This document shows, one piece after another, positions 1 to 6,413 of a DNA stretch of 10,446 nt. The first letter of the stretch is position 1; every line of letters starts with the position of its first letter. Origin of the DNA: Pelagibacteraceae bacterium BACL5 MAG-120820-bin39 (GTDB lineage: Bacteria > Pseudomonadota > Alphaproteobacteria > Pelagibacterales > Pelagibacteraceae); contig LIBV01000030.1 of assembly GCA_001438335.1 (NCBI GenBank), positions 1 to 10,446 of the forward strand. The letters are read 5' to 3'. The position numbers and the translations under genes are program-made. The notes beneath the pieces are model-generated. The model saw only the letters and a list, made by a program, of their open reading frames with translations. It did no database searches and had not been told where the DNA came from.

Positions 1-2
1 AC

Positions 3-422
3 GCAAAAACAGCTACATCACCAGTGGAAGCGGAACCTTTAAAATATTTATTGCCAAATGATAAAAAAATCATGAATAGAAATAGCTTACTTGAAGTTTC
101 AAAAAAAATAATTGCTGACAATCTAAATTTTAAGATACCAGAAGAGTGTAAATTTAATCTAGCAGGCAAACCTCTAAAAGAGAAAATGATTAAAATTTTA
201 GAAAAGTTATATAATGAAAAAGTTATAATGGATCATGGAATGGTAGTAGGAACAGAACTTGCTAATGTATTAAGTGGTGGAGATACTCAATTAGATAAAA
301 GTTTATCTGAAGATGATTTATTTAAACTAGAACTGGATTCTTTTATGAGATTAATCGAAAGCAAAAATACACAAAATAGAATTAAACATACCTTAAAAAC
401 TGGTAAACCACTGATTAATTAA
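3..422 (+). CDS. 3-hydroxyacyl-CoA dehydrogenase / enoyl-CoA hydratase, FadN type, C-terminal fragment (5' end outside window)
   Basis: The reading frame is open to the first base of the window, so this is the last 139 residues of a longer gene. A GTG at 24 lies in frame, but coding-like sequence (AKTATSP, then VEAEPLKYLLPND) continues upstream of it, so it is not the start. The pattern ATSxVEAxxLxYLxPxDxxxMNRxxLL, then VLSGGD near the end and the closing HTLKTGKPLxN, matches from memory the C-terminal enoyl-CoA hydratase-like part of FadN-type beta-oxidation enzymes, where the dehydrogenase domains come first. The full protein would hydrate enoyl-CoA and oxidise 3-hydroxyacyl-CoA with NAD in fatty-acid degradation. 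Active-site residues lie outside the window. A thiolase and acyl-CoA dehydrogenase gene would be expected nearby upstream. The stop codon overlaps the 3' end of the oppositely oriented cyclophilin gene. Confidence 0.8.
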   Translation, partial: AKTATSPVEAEPLKYLLPNDKKIMNRNSLLEVSKKIIADNLNFKIPEECKFNLAGKPLKEKMIKILEKLYNEKVIMDHGMVVGTELANVLSGGDTQLDKSLSEDDLFKLELDSFMRLIESKNTQNRIKHTLKTGKPLIN

Positions 423-1059
423 GCATTCTAAAAGTATTAATAAAATCAGGTCTTAAGATATTTTCGTAATTTCTAATAAATTTTATTTTTTCCAAAACTT
501 CAATTCCATATATTACTTTGCCTACGGGGGTATATTCACCTTCAAACAAAGGTTCATCTTTTAGAATTATAAAAAATTGACTGTCTTCGGTGTCCATTTT
601 AAAAGTTCTGGCAAGCCCAACGCTGCCTCTAGTATATTCAAAATCACCGTCGACTTCTGAAGAGATAGTTCCAAGCCCAGATTTTCCTGTTCCAATTTTT
701 CCGTAATCTAAATTACCCTTTTTTCCAAACTCAAGATCCCCTCCTTGAACTAATTTATCTTTTATAACTCTATGAAGTGCTACATTATCATATGCTTTTG
801 CATTGATTAAAGTCTTAAATCTTTCAACAGCTTTTGGTGAAATTTCTGGATACAATTCTATTATAACATTTCCACAAGGAGCATTTAGGATTGCAATATT
901 CTCTGGCCTCTCAAAATTAATCGTATTTGGATCGTAGTCTTTTATAAAAAGACATTTATTTTTAAAAATAAAAAAAAAAGAAAAGGCAAATATTCCAAGA
1001 AGTATTAGAAATATTAAAATTATTTTTTCAAATAGTGTTGCTTTAATAGCTTTAATCAT
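415..1059 (-). CDS. Membrane-anchored cyclophilin-type peptidyl-prolyl cis-trans isomerase
   Basis: A 214-residue protein with one hydrophobic segment (about residues 12-32) followed by a cyclophilin domain (about 53-195). The short positively charged N-terminus suggests an uncleaved anchor with the domain in the periplasm. Family landmarks are visible: ISPKAVERFKTLI (73-85), HRVIKDKLVQGGD (96-108) with the catalytic Arg at R97 and Gln at Q105, and SQFFI (160-164). Aligned by eye with human cyclophilin A, the Phe60 position is Lys102, which is unusual. The Trp121 and His126 positions are Leu and Tyr; the Tyr is common in bacterial members. The protein probably speeds prolyl isomerisation during folding of exported proteins. 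It follows the metallopeptidase gene by 2 bp on the same strand, so the two are probably co-transcribed. The coding strand carries a run of ten T (970-979) inside the hydrophobic segment. Confidence 0.9.
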   Translation of the reverse strand: MIKAIKATLFEKIILIFLILLGIFAFSFFFIFKNKCLFIKDYDPNTINFERPENIAILNAPCGNVIIELYPEISPKAVERFKTLINAKAYDNVALHRVIKDKLVQGGDLEFGKKGNLDYGKIGTGKSGLGTISSEVDGDFEYTRGSVGLARTFKMDTEDSQFFIILKDEPLFEGEYTPVGKVIYGIEVLEKIKFIRNYENILRPDFINTFRMLN

Positions 1060-1061
1060 AT

Positions 1062-1808
1062 TTAAAATTTAAACTCTTTATCAATCAATTTCATTTTTTC
1101 TTTGATAAAATTAACCTTATTAACAAGTATTTGATCTTCATTATTAATATCAGCATTAATAGCAAGATGTGAATATACTTCTGCCATATCTTCGGAAGCT
1201 GTTGACATAGAATATTCAGTAAAAAATCCTTTTGAATTGTTATAAGTATCTAAGTCTTGTTTTTCAGTACAAGTAGAGCATTCTGAGTATTCAAAATCTT
1301 TTTTATTAAATTTTTTCCATTCATGTTCATCAAAGATATTTTTAAAATTATCATTTATAATATGAAAAAGTTCGTGGTGAATTACTCTTTCAAAATATTT
1401 TTCATCAAATTTAATATCAAGTATTAATGTTTTCATCACATTATCAGGAAGACCAGCGGTATTAATTCCTGAAATAGATAAATTTTCACACATTACTATA
1501 TATTTTAAATTAATTTTTTTTATAAAACTTGTTGAGTAATTATTTAAATTTTTACTTATGATTTTATACTTTTCATCTAAAGTTTTTTGATCAGGATTTA
1601 AACAGATAATATTTTTTTCTACTCCAAGCCTAAAAGATTTTTCTGCATACAAATATTTGAGTTTATTGGGTGTTTTTAGTTCATAAACCTCAAGATTGGG
1701 TATTCTAATTAAGTTATAAATTGTATTTGCTTTTACAGGCAAAACTAAAATGAAAAAAAGTATAAAAATCCTGACAATCTGCATAATTTTAATTTGATGA
1801 TATTTCAT
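1062..1808 (-). CDS. Exported putative zinc metallopeptidase (HExxH protein)
   Basis: A 248-residue protein whose exact family I do not recognise. The N-terminus has a signal-peptide-like segment: a basic start, a hydrophobic stretch (about 12-24) and a likely cleavage after VKA near residue 27. Starting at Met9 instead of Met1 would give a more typical signal peptide; neither start has a Shine-Dalgarno sequence. The motif HHELFHI (144-150) fits a zinc-binding HExxH at H145, E146 and H149. SEDMAEVYSHL (205-215) offers a downstream Glu (E206 or E210) as third zinc ligand, as in gluzincin-like families such as the putative zinc-binding metallopeptidases of the Mx1 kind. Cys177 and Cys180 form a CxxC between the two motifs, and Cys69 and Cys107 could make a disulfide if the protein is periplasmic. 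It shares an operon with the downstream cyclophilin. Proteolytic activity and substrate are inferred only from the motif. Confidence 0.75.
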   Translation of the reverse strand: MKYHQIKIMQIVRIFILFFILVLPVKANTIYNLIRIPNLEVYELKTPNKLKYLYAEKSFRLGVEKNIICLNPDQKTLDEKYKIISKNLNNYSTSFIKKINLKYIVMCENLSISGINTAGLPDNVMKTLILDIKFDEKYFERVIHHELFHIINDNFKNIFDEHEWKKFNKKDFEYSECSTCTEKQDLDTYNNSKGFFTEYSMSTASEDMAEVYSHLAINADINNEDQILVNKVNFIKEKMKLIDKEFKF

Positions 1809-1818
1809 TTAAAAAGAA

Positions 1819-1824
1819 TATGTT
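1819..1824 (+). promoter_or_regulatory. Weak candidate -10 element for the ureohydrolase-aldehyde dehydrogenase unit
   Basis: TATGTT matches four of six -10 positions and would give a leader of about 10 nt before the ATG at 1841. A TTGATG at 1794-1799 could act as -35, although the 19-bp spacer is long and it lies inside the start of the divergent metallopeptidase gene. No Shine-Dalgarno sequence precedes the ATG. Confidence 0.25.
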
Positions 1825-1833
1825 ACATTTTTA

Positions 1834-1839
1834 ATTATA
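1834..1839 (-). promoter_or_regulatory. Candidate -10 element for the metallopeptidase-cyclophilin unit
   Basis: Read on the minus strand, this is a perfect TATAAT. It would place transcription start near 1827 and a leader of about 19 nt before the start codon at 1808. No good -35 box is seen; the region about 17 bp upstream reads TTTTAT. In AT-rich DNA such a hexamer can arise by chance, but its position in the 32-bp divergent gap is right. Confidence 0.4.
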
Positions 1840-1840
1840 A

Positions 1841-2800
1841 ATGAAAAAAGAACGAAATAAAAATCCAATTCAGCCAGTGAGTGGAACTAAAGTTCCTAGA
1901 TTTGCGGGCCCTTCTACTTTTGCAAGACTACCCGAATTAAGAGATGTGGAGAGTTGTGATGTAGCAATTGTTGGAATTCCGTTTGATGCAGGCACAAGTT
2001 ATAGACCAGGAGCTCGATTTGGTCCTCAAAGTATAAGACAAGCCTCAAGACATTTAAGAACTAATTATCATCCAAATTATGATGTCGAGCCATTTAAAGT
2101 TCAGCAAGTAGCAGATGCAGGAGACATAACTTGTAATCCATTTAATATTGATGAAGCAATTAAACAAATAGAAGATGGTGCTACAGAGTTATTAAATAAA
2201 GTTGGTGGCATAATTAGTTTAGGTGGTGATCACACTATCGCTTTTCCTTTATTAAGGGCAATTAACAAGATTAACAATGGACCAGTTGCATTAGTTCATT
2301 TTGATGCGCATTTAGATACTTGGGATACTTATTTTGGTGCACCTTATACGCACGGCACTCCATTTAGACGTGCAAGAGAGGAAAATTTATTTTTAGATGA
2401 TGCCTCAATGCATGTTGGTATCAGAGGACCACTGTATAGTAGAGATGATATTAAAAATGATGAAAGTTTTGGATTTAAAATTATTCATTGTGATGATTTC
2501 CAAAGTCAAGGAACAGATAAAATTGCAGAAAGAATAAGACAAAGAGTAGGAGATAATCCATTGTATCTATCAATTGATATAGATGTTTTAGACCCAGCTT
2601 TTGCACCTGGAACAGGAACTCCAGAAATTGCTGGTATGACCACTAGAGAGATGGTGCAAGTTTTAAGAGGCTTGTCAGGATTAAATTTAATTTCCGCAGA
2701 TGTTGTTGAAGTCTCACCAGCCTACGATCATGCAGAAGTAACTTCACTTGCAGCAGCAACAATTGTTTATGAATTAACTAATCTATTTGCAAAAAAATAA
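1841..2800 (+). CDS. speB: Ureohydrolase, agmatinase / guanidinobutyrase family
   Basis: A full-length 319-residue member of the arginase/agmatinase superfamily of binuclear Mn enzymes, which hydrolyse a guanidino group to release urea. All six metal ligands are visible: H131 in GGDHT, D155, H157 and D159 in FDAHLD, and D246 and D248 in SIDIDVLDP, followed by the signature PGTGTPE. Other family blocks are YRPGARFGPQSIRQAS (54-69), THGTPFRRA (170-178) and VVEVSP (288-293). The N-terminus QPVSGTKVPRFAGPSTFARLP is the kind seen in roughly 320-residue agmatinases and in Pseudomonas-type guanidinobutyrase, not in the shorter E. coli SpeB. The substrate could therefore be agmatine, 4-guanidinobutyrate or another guanidino compound. 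It is followed 21 bp later by an aldehyde dehydrogenase, suggesting a short catabolic operon. The family call is firm; the symbol speB is conventional and substrate-uncertain. Confidence 0.9.
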   Translation: MKKERNKNPIQPVSGTKVPRFAGPSTFARLPELRDVESCDVAIVGIPFDAGTSYRPGARFGPQSIRQASRHLRTNYHPNYDVEPFKVQQVADAGDITCNPFNIDEAIKQIEDGATELLNKVGGIISLGGDHTIAFPLLRAINKINNGPVALVHFDAHLDTWDTYFGAPYTHGTPFRRAREENLFLDDASMHVGIRGPLYSRDDIKNDESFGFKIIHCDDFQSQGTDKIAERIRQRVGDNPLYLSIDIDVLDPAFAPGTGTPEIAGMTTREMVQVLRGLSGLNLISADVVEVSPAYDHAEVTSLAAATIVYELTNLFAKK

Positions 2801-2821
2801 CGAAAGGTTTAGGTATCAGTC

Positions 2822-4255
2822 ATGTTAGATAAAAAAAATTTTTATATTGATGGTCAGTGGGTCAATTCTAAAAGTTCTCAAGAGATTAAAGTAATTAATC
2901 CAGCAAACGAACAAGAGTGCGCAGTTATTTCTTTAGGAAATAAAGACGATGTAAACTCAGCAGTGGCGGCAGCAAAAAAAGCATATTCCAGCTGGTCTTT
3001 TTCTACAAAAGAACAAAGATTAGAGTTATTAGAAAAATTATATGAAAATTATAAAAAAAGATGGAATGATATTGCTGAAGCAATCACTCTAGAAATGGGT
3101 GCACCGAAAGATTTTGCTACCCAACTTCAAGCAGGTACTGGTGCAAGTCATATCAAATCTTTTATTAGATATTTAAAGAATTTTGAATTTGAAAAACCAT
3201 TAGGGGACCATGCGCCTAATCAAAGATTAATTTATGAACCTAAAGGTGTTTGTGCCTTAATTACTCCCTGGAATTGGCCAATGAACCAGGTTTGTCTAAA
3301 AGTAATTCCAGCACTAGCCTCTGGATGTACAATGATTTTAAAACCCTCTGAACTAGCGCCATTATCATCAATGATACTTGCGGAAATTATAGATGAAGTA
3401 AAATTTCCTGCTGGAGTTTTTAATTTAGTAAATGGGGATGGTGCTACAACGGGTGATGCTTTAACTAGTCATCCTGATGTCAATATGATTTCATTTACAG
3501 GCTCTACTAGAGCTGGTGCTTTGATTTCTCAAAATGCAGCTAAAGATTTTAAAAGGGTTAGTTTGGAATTAGGTGGCAAAGGTGCAAATATAATTTTTAA
3601 AGATGCTGATCCAGAAGCGATCGAAAGAGGAGCTTTAAGATGTTTTAGAAATTCAGGTCAGTCTTGTAATGCACCCACTAGAATGTTAGTTGAAAAATCT
3701 ATTTACAATGAAGCTATTGAGAGGTTAAAAAAATATACTGAGGAATTTAAAGTTGATGATCCTACAAAAGAAGGGGATCACATAGGTCCAGTAATTTCTG
3801 AGGTTCAATATAATAAAATTCAAACTTTAATCCAAAAAGGAATTGATGAAGGTGCAAAATTAGTTGCTGGTGGAGTAGGAAAACCTAGTGGATTAGACAA
3901 AGGTTATTATGTTAAACCAACAGTATTTGCAGATGTGAATAATAATATGGAAATAGCAAAAACAGAAATCTTTGGCCCAGTATTATCTGTTATTCCTTTT
4001 GAAACAGAAGAGGAGGCAATACAAATTGCTAATGATACTCCTTATGGATTAACTAATTACATTCAAACCCAAGATCCTGAAAAAGTAAAAAGAGTTGCAA
4101 GAAAATTAAGATCTGGAATGGTTGATGTTAATGGAGCTGGAATTGCTGTAGACGCACCCTTTGGAGGATTTAAACATTCAGGTATTGGCCGTGAAGCTGG
4201 TGAACATGGTCTTGAGGAATTCTTAGAAGTAAAAGCAGTAGGTGGCTGGAGTTAA
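2822..4255 (+). CDS. NAD(P)-dependent aldehyde dehydrogenase
   Basis: A complete 477-residue aldehyde dehydrogenase that oxidises an aldehyde to the carboxylic acid with NAD or NADP in the cytoplasm. Visible landmarks are TPWNWP (148-153) with the oxyanion-hole Asn N151, KPSE (174-177) for cofactor binding, FTGST (225-229), the general-base Glu E249 in LELGGK, the nucleophile Cys282 in NSGQSCNAPTRM, and EIFGPV (382-387). The wording around the nucleophile resembles the CddD-like subgroup of aldehyde dehydrogenases rather than betaine-aldehyde or succinate-semialdehyde enzymes; that is a judgement from memory. Beside a ureohydrolase, plausible substrates are 4-guanidinobutyraldehyde or 4-aminobutyraldehyde. 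A modest Shine-Dalgarno-like TAGGT (2810-2814) sits 7 nt before the ATG. The stop codon is 1 bp from the end of the converging argE. Confidence 0.92.
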   Translation: MLDKKNFYIDGQWVNSKSSQEIKVINPANEQECAVISLGNKDDVNSAVAAAKKAYSSWSFSTKEQRLELLEKLYENYKKRWNDIAEAITLEMGAPKDFATQLQAGTGASHIKSFIRYLKNFEFEKPLGDHAPNQRLIYEPKGVCALITPWNWPMNQVCLKVIPALASGCTMILKPSELAPLSSMILAEIIDEVKFPAGVFNLVNGDGATTGDALTSHPDVNMISFTGSTRAGALISQNAAKDFKRVSLELGGKGANIIFKDADPEAIERGALRCFRNSGQSCNAPTRMLVEKSIYNEAIERLKKYTEEFKVDDPTKEGDHIGPVISEVQYNKIQTLIQKGIDEGAKLVAGGVGKPSGLDKGYYVKPTVFADVNNNMEIAKTEIFGPVLSVIPFETEEEAIQIANDTPYGLTNYIQTQDPEKVKRVARKLRSGMVDVNGAGIAVDAPFGGFKHSGIGREAGEHGLEEFLEVKAVGGWS

Positions 4256-4256
4256 T

Positions 4257-5447
4257 TTAATTAATTTTAGATTTATTATTTATACCTTCAAGAAACTTAA
4301 GACATTTTTTTAATTCATTAAGTTCTATAAACTCATCAACTTTATGAGCTTGTTCTATTGAACCAGGTCCACAGACAACAGTACTTATTCCAATTTCTTG
4401 AAACAAACCTGCCTCTGTACCAAATGACACGACTTCTCTTGAGTTGTCTCCAGTTAAGCTTGATACAAGTTCACATGCTTCAGATTTATTAACTCGGTCA
4501 AAACCGATAACTTCACCAATAATCTCTTTTCTAATATTAGATTTTGGAAAAACTTTTTGCATTTTAGGTAGCAAAACTTCGTTTGCAAATTTATCAATTT
4601 GTTCATTTAAAAAAACTCCATCTTCTTTGATAACTGGTCTTGTTTCCCAGTTAACGTGGCATTTATCTGCTATGACATTGTGAGCAATTCCTCCAAAAAT
4701 TCCTCCTACCTGCAGAGTAGAGTATGGCGGATCAAAGATAGAGTCTTTGGGAGTTCTTTTTTTTAATTCTTCTCTTAATTCAATTAATTTATTTACATAG
4801 CGTGCAGCATATTCAACGGCACTGACACCTTTATGCGGTGCAGAACTATGTCCTGCCAAACCTTCAAAGTGAGTTGTGTATTCATAGCAACCTTTATGAG
4901 CATCAATAATCTTCATTTTGGTAGGTTCACCAATGATACAAATTCCATCTTTAATTCCTCTATTTTTCAATTCTTCAATTAGAATTGGAGCACCCAAACA
5001 AGCCGTTTCTTCATCAAATGTATAAGAGAAGTGAATATCTCTATCTAAATCTGTTTTTGAATAAATAGGTGCATAAGCTAATGTACAAGCAATAAAGCCT
5101 TTCATATCACAAGCTCCTCGACCATACAATTTATCTCCTTTTATAGTTGCTGTAAAAGGATCTGTACTCCAACTTTTAGAAACAGGTACGGTATCAGTGT
5201 GTCCTGATAAAATTATTGGTTTTTTTCCATTAGATTTTTTTGCTTTAATAGTAGCAAAAAGATTAACTCTTTTTTTTTCAGAGTCGTAGGTTTTAAATGA
5301 TGTTGCTCCTAAATTACTTAAAAATTTTTCACAATAATTAATTAAGCTACTATTATCCTCTCCAGAAATAGTTCTAAAACCAATTAAGTCAGTAAGAATT
5401 TTTACTGAATTTTCAAACAAATGATCAATATTATTTTCTGTACTCAT
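4257..5447 (-). CDS. argE: Acetylornithine deacetylase, M20 metallopeptidase family
   Basis: A 396-residue M20-family zinc amidohydrolase that removes acetate from N2-acetylornithine to give ornithine for arginine synthesis. Metal and catalytic residues are in place: H83 and D85 in SGHTDTVPV, D114 in GRGACDMKGF, the general base E146 with E147 in FDEETACLG, E174 in GEPT, and H368 near the C-terminus in EQAHKVDEF. GLAGHSSAP (197-204, H200) marks the start of the dimerisation domain, and FDPPYSTLQVGGI fits ArgE better than the related DapE or peptidase T. Length is normal for ArgE. The gene stands alone on this strand, divergent from csaA with 27 bp between start codons. A related deacylase with another N-acyl amino-acid substrate cannot be excluded. 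Confidence 0.88.
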   Translation of the reverse strand: MSTENNIDHLFENSVKILTDLIGFRTISGEDNSSLINYCEKFLSNLGATSFKTYDSEKKRVNLFATIKAKKSNGKKPIILSGHTDTVPVSKSWSTDPFTATIKGDKLYGRGACDMKGFIACTLAYAPIYSKTDLDRDIHFSYTFDEETACLGAPILIEELKNRGIKDGICIIGEPTKMKIIDAHKGCYEYTTHFEGLAGHSSAPHKGVSAVEYAARYVNKLIELREELKKRTPKDSIFDPPYSTLQVGGIFGGIAHNVIADKCHVNWETRPVIKEDGVFLNEQIDKFANEVLLPKMQKVFPKSNIRKEIIGEVIGFDRVNKSEACELVSSLTGDNSREVVSFGTEAGLFQEIGISTVVCGPGSIEQAHKVDEFIELNELKKCLKFLEGINNKSKIN

Positions 5448-5457
5448 TTTTAACTTC

Positions 5458-5463
5458 TATTAT
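5458..5463 (+). promoter_or_regulatory. Candidate -10 element for the csaA-acnA-bamB run
   Basis: TATTAT matches five of six -10 positions and lies on top of the minus-strand TATAAT of argE. It would start transcription near 5470, a few bases before the csaA ATG at 5475. No Shine-Dalgarno sequence and no convincing -35 box are seen (TTTCTG at 5435-5440, spacer 17 bp). The 27-bp gap leaves little room for any other promoter arrangement outside the argE coding region. Confidence 0.4.
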
Positions 5464-5464
5464 A
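5459..5464 (-). promoter_or_regulatory. Candidate -10 element for argE
   Basis: A perfect TATAAT on the minus strand. Transcription would begin near 5452, only about five bases before the argE start codon at 5447, giving an almost leaderless mRNA that excludes the GAAG (5457-5454) otherwise readable as a weak ribosome site. The upstream TTGTTC (5486-5481) is a poor -35 with a 16-bp spacer. Confidence 0.45.
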
Positions 5465-5474
5465 TATCATTTAT

Positions 5475-5816
5475 ATGAAAGAACAAATTACCTATAATGA
5501 TTTTGATAAAGTTGACATTAGAGTTGGTACAGTTTTATCTGTAAAAAAAAATGAAAAGGCTAGAAAACCATCATTAGTGGTTAAAGTAGATTTTGGAGAA
5601 GAGATTGGTATTAAACAATCTTCAGCTCAAATTACACACTATTACAATGAACAAAATCTTGTAGGAAAACAAGTGATTGGTGTTTGTAATTTTCCAGAAA
5701 AAAATATAGCGGGAATTGTTTCTCAGGTATTAATTTTAGGCTCAATAGATAAAGAGGGTAAAGTTATCTTAGTTCATCCATCTCAACTATCTGAGAATGG
5801 ATTGCCTATAGCTTAA
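5475..5816 (+). CDS. csaA: CsaA-type tRNA-binding domain protein / chaperone
   Basis: A 113-residue protein, the usual CsaA length (about 110), made of a single OB-fold tRNA-binding domain like those at the C-terminus of methionyl-tRNA synthetase. Conserved stretches are FDKVDIRVGTV (10-20), ARKPSLVVKVDFG (29-41), EIGIKQSSAQIT (43-54), NFP (72-74) and SQVLILG (83-89). CsaA was described in Bacillus as a dimeric chaperone linked to protein export, and related proteins bind tRNA; its role in alphaproteobacteria is not settled. It is the first gene of a same-strand run, 4 bp before the LysE-type gene. Confidence 0.9.
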   Translation: MKEQITYNDFDKVDIRVGTVLSVKKNEKARKPSLVVKVDFGEEIGIKQSSAQITHYYNEQNLVGKQVIGVCNFPEKNIAGIVSQVLILGSIDKEGKVILVHPSQLSENGLPIA

Positions 5817-5820
5817 AACA

Positions 5821-6408
5821 ATGCATCCAGACTTATTATTATTAATTGGAATTTCTTTTTCTATGGGCTTTACACCAGGACCCAATAATGCTGTAGCCTC
5901 TTATTCAGGTTTTAATTTTGGAATAAAAAAAACAATCCCTCTTATATTTGGAGTTGGACTTGGTTATACTTTATTAGTTATTCTGGTTAATTACGTCTTA
6001 ATTTCTACTTTTCAAAAATTTCCAATAATACAAGAAATAATTAGAACACTAGGAACTATTTTTTTATTCTATCTAGCTTATAAAATTGCATTTTCATCAG
6101 TTTCCACTGAGTCAAAAAAAGAAAATCCTGTAAAATTTTTAGATACTTTTTTATTTCAATTTGTAAATCCAAAAGGTGTTATGGCGGCAATGACTTTGAT
6201 ATCAAAATTTGTATTACAAGAAGATTATTTCAGGACATCTATTACAGTAATTTTAGTTTGTGCAGCGACTGCTTTTTTAAGCATCACAGCTTGGACTTTT
6301 TTAGGTAAATTTTTAAGAAAATTTGCGACAAATAATAGTTTTATAAAACGATTTAATTATGCTATGTCCTTGCTCATCGTAGTCTGTATAGTAGGCTTTT
6401 ATATCTAA
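5821..6408 (+). CDS. LysE/RhtB-family amino-acid exporter
   Basis: A 195-residue, very hydrophobic inner-membrane protein with about six membrane segments (near 5-25, 40-62, 70-90, 109-130, 139-162 and 178-195), the normal size and topology for LysE-family translocators. The family motif GFTPGPNN is at 16-23, and QFVNPKG at 113-119 matches the second conserved block before the fourth segment. Such proteins export amino acids or related small molecules using the ion gradient; the substrate cannot be read from the sequence. The gene is squeezed between csaA (4 bp) and acnA (5 bp) with no visible ribosome site, so it is probably translated from a shared mRNA. Confidence 0.88.
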   Translation: MHPDLLLLIGISFSMGFTPGPNNAVASYSGFNFGIKKTIPLIFGVGLGYTLLVILVNYVLISTFQKFPIIQEIIRTLGTIFLFYLAYKIAFSSVSTESKKENPVKFLDTFLFQFVNPKGVMAAMTLISKFVLQEDYFRTSITVILVCAATAFLSITAWTFLGKFLRKFATNNSFIKRFNYAMSLLIVVCIVGFYI

Positions 6409-6413
6409 CAATT

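Noticed and set aside
24..422. GTG at 24 as a start codon for the first gene
   Set aside because: The family-like sequence continues upstream in frame to the window edge, so the gene is truncated by the window rather than starting here.
4253..4290. Rho-independent terminator between the aldehyde dehydrogenase and argE genes
   Set aside because: The region is AT-rich with a short palindrome but no GC stem followed by a T-run.
4444..4683. 79-residue plus-strand ORF
   Set aside because: It lies wholly inside argE on the other strand, has no recognisable domain, and argE is well supported through this region.
5448..5474. Riboswitch or structured leader upstream of csaA or argE
   Set aside because: The gap of 27 bp is far too short for any known riboswitch; the other gaps in the window are equally short.
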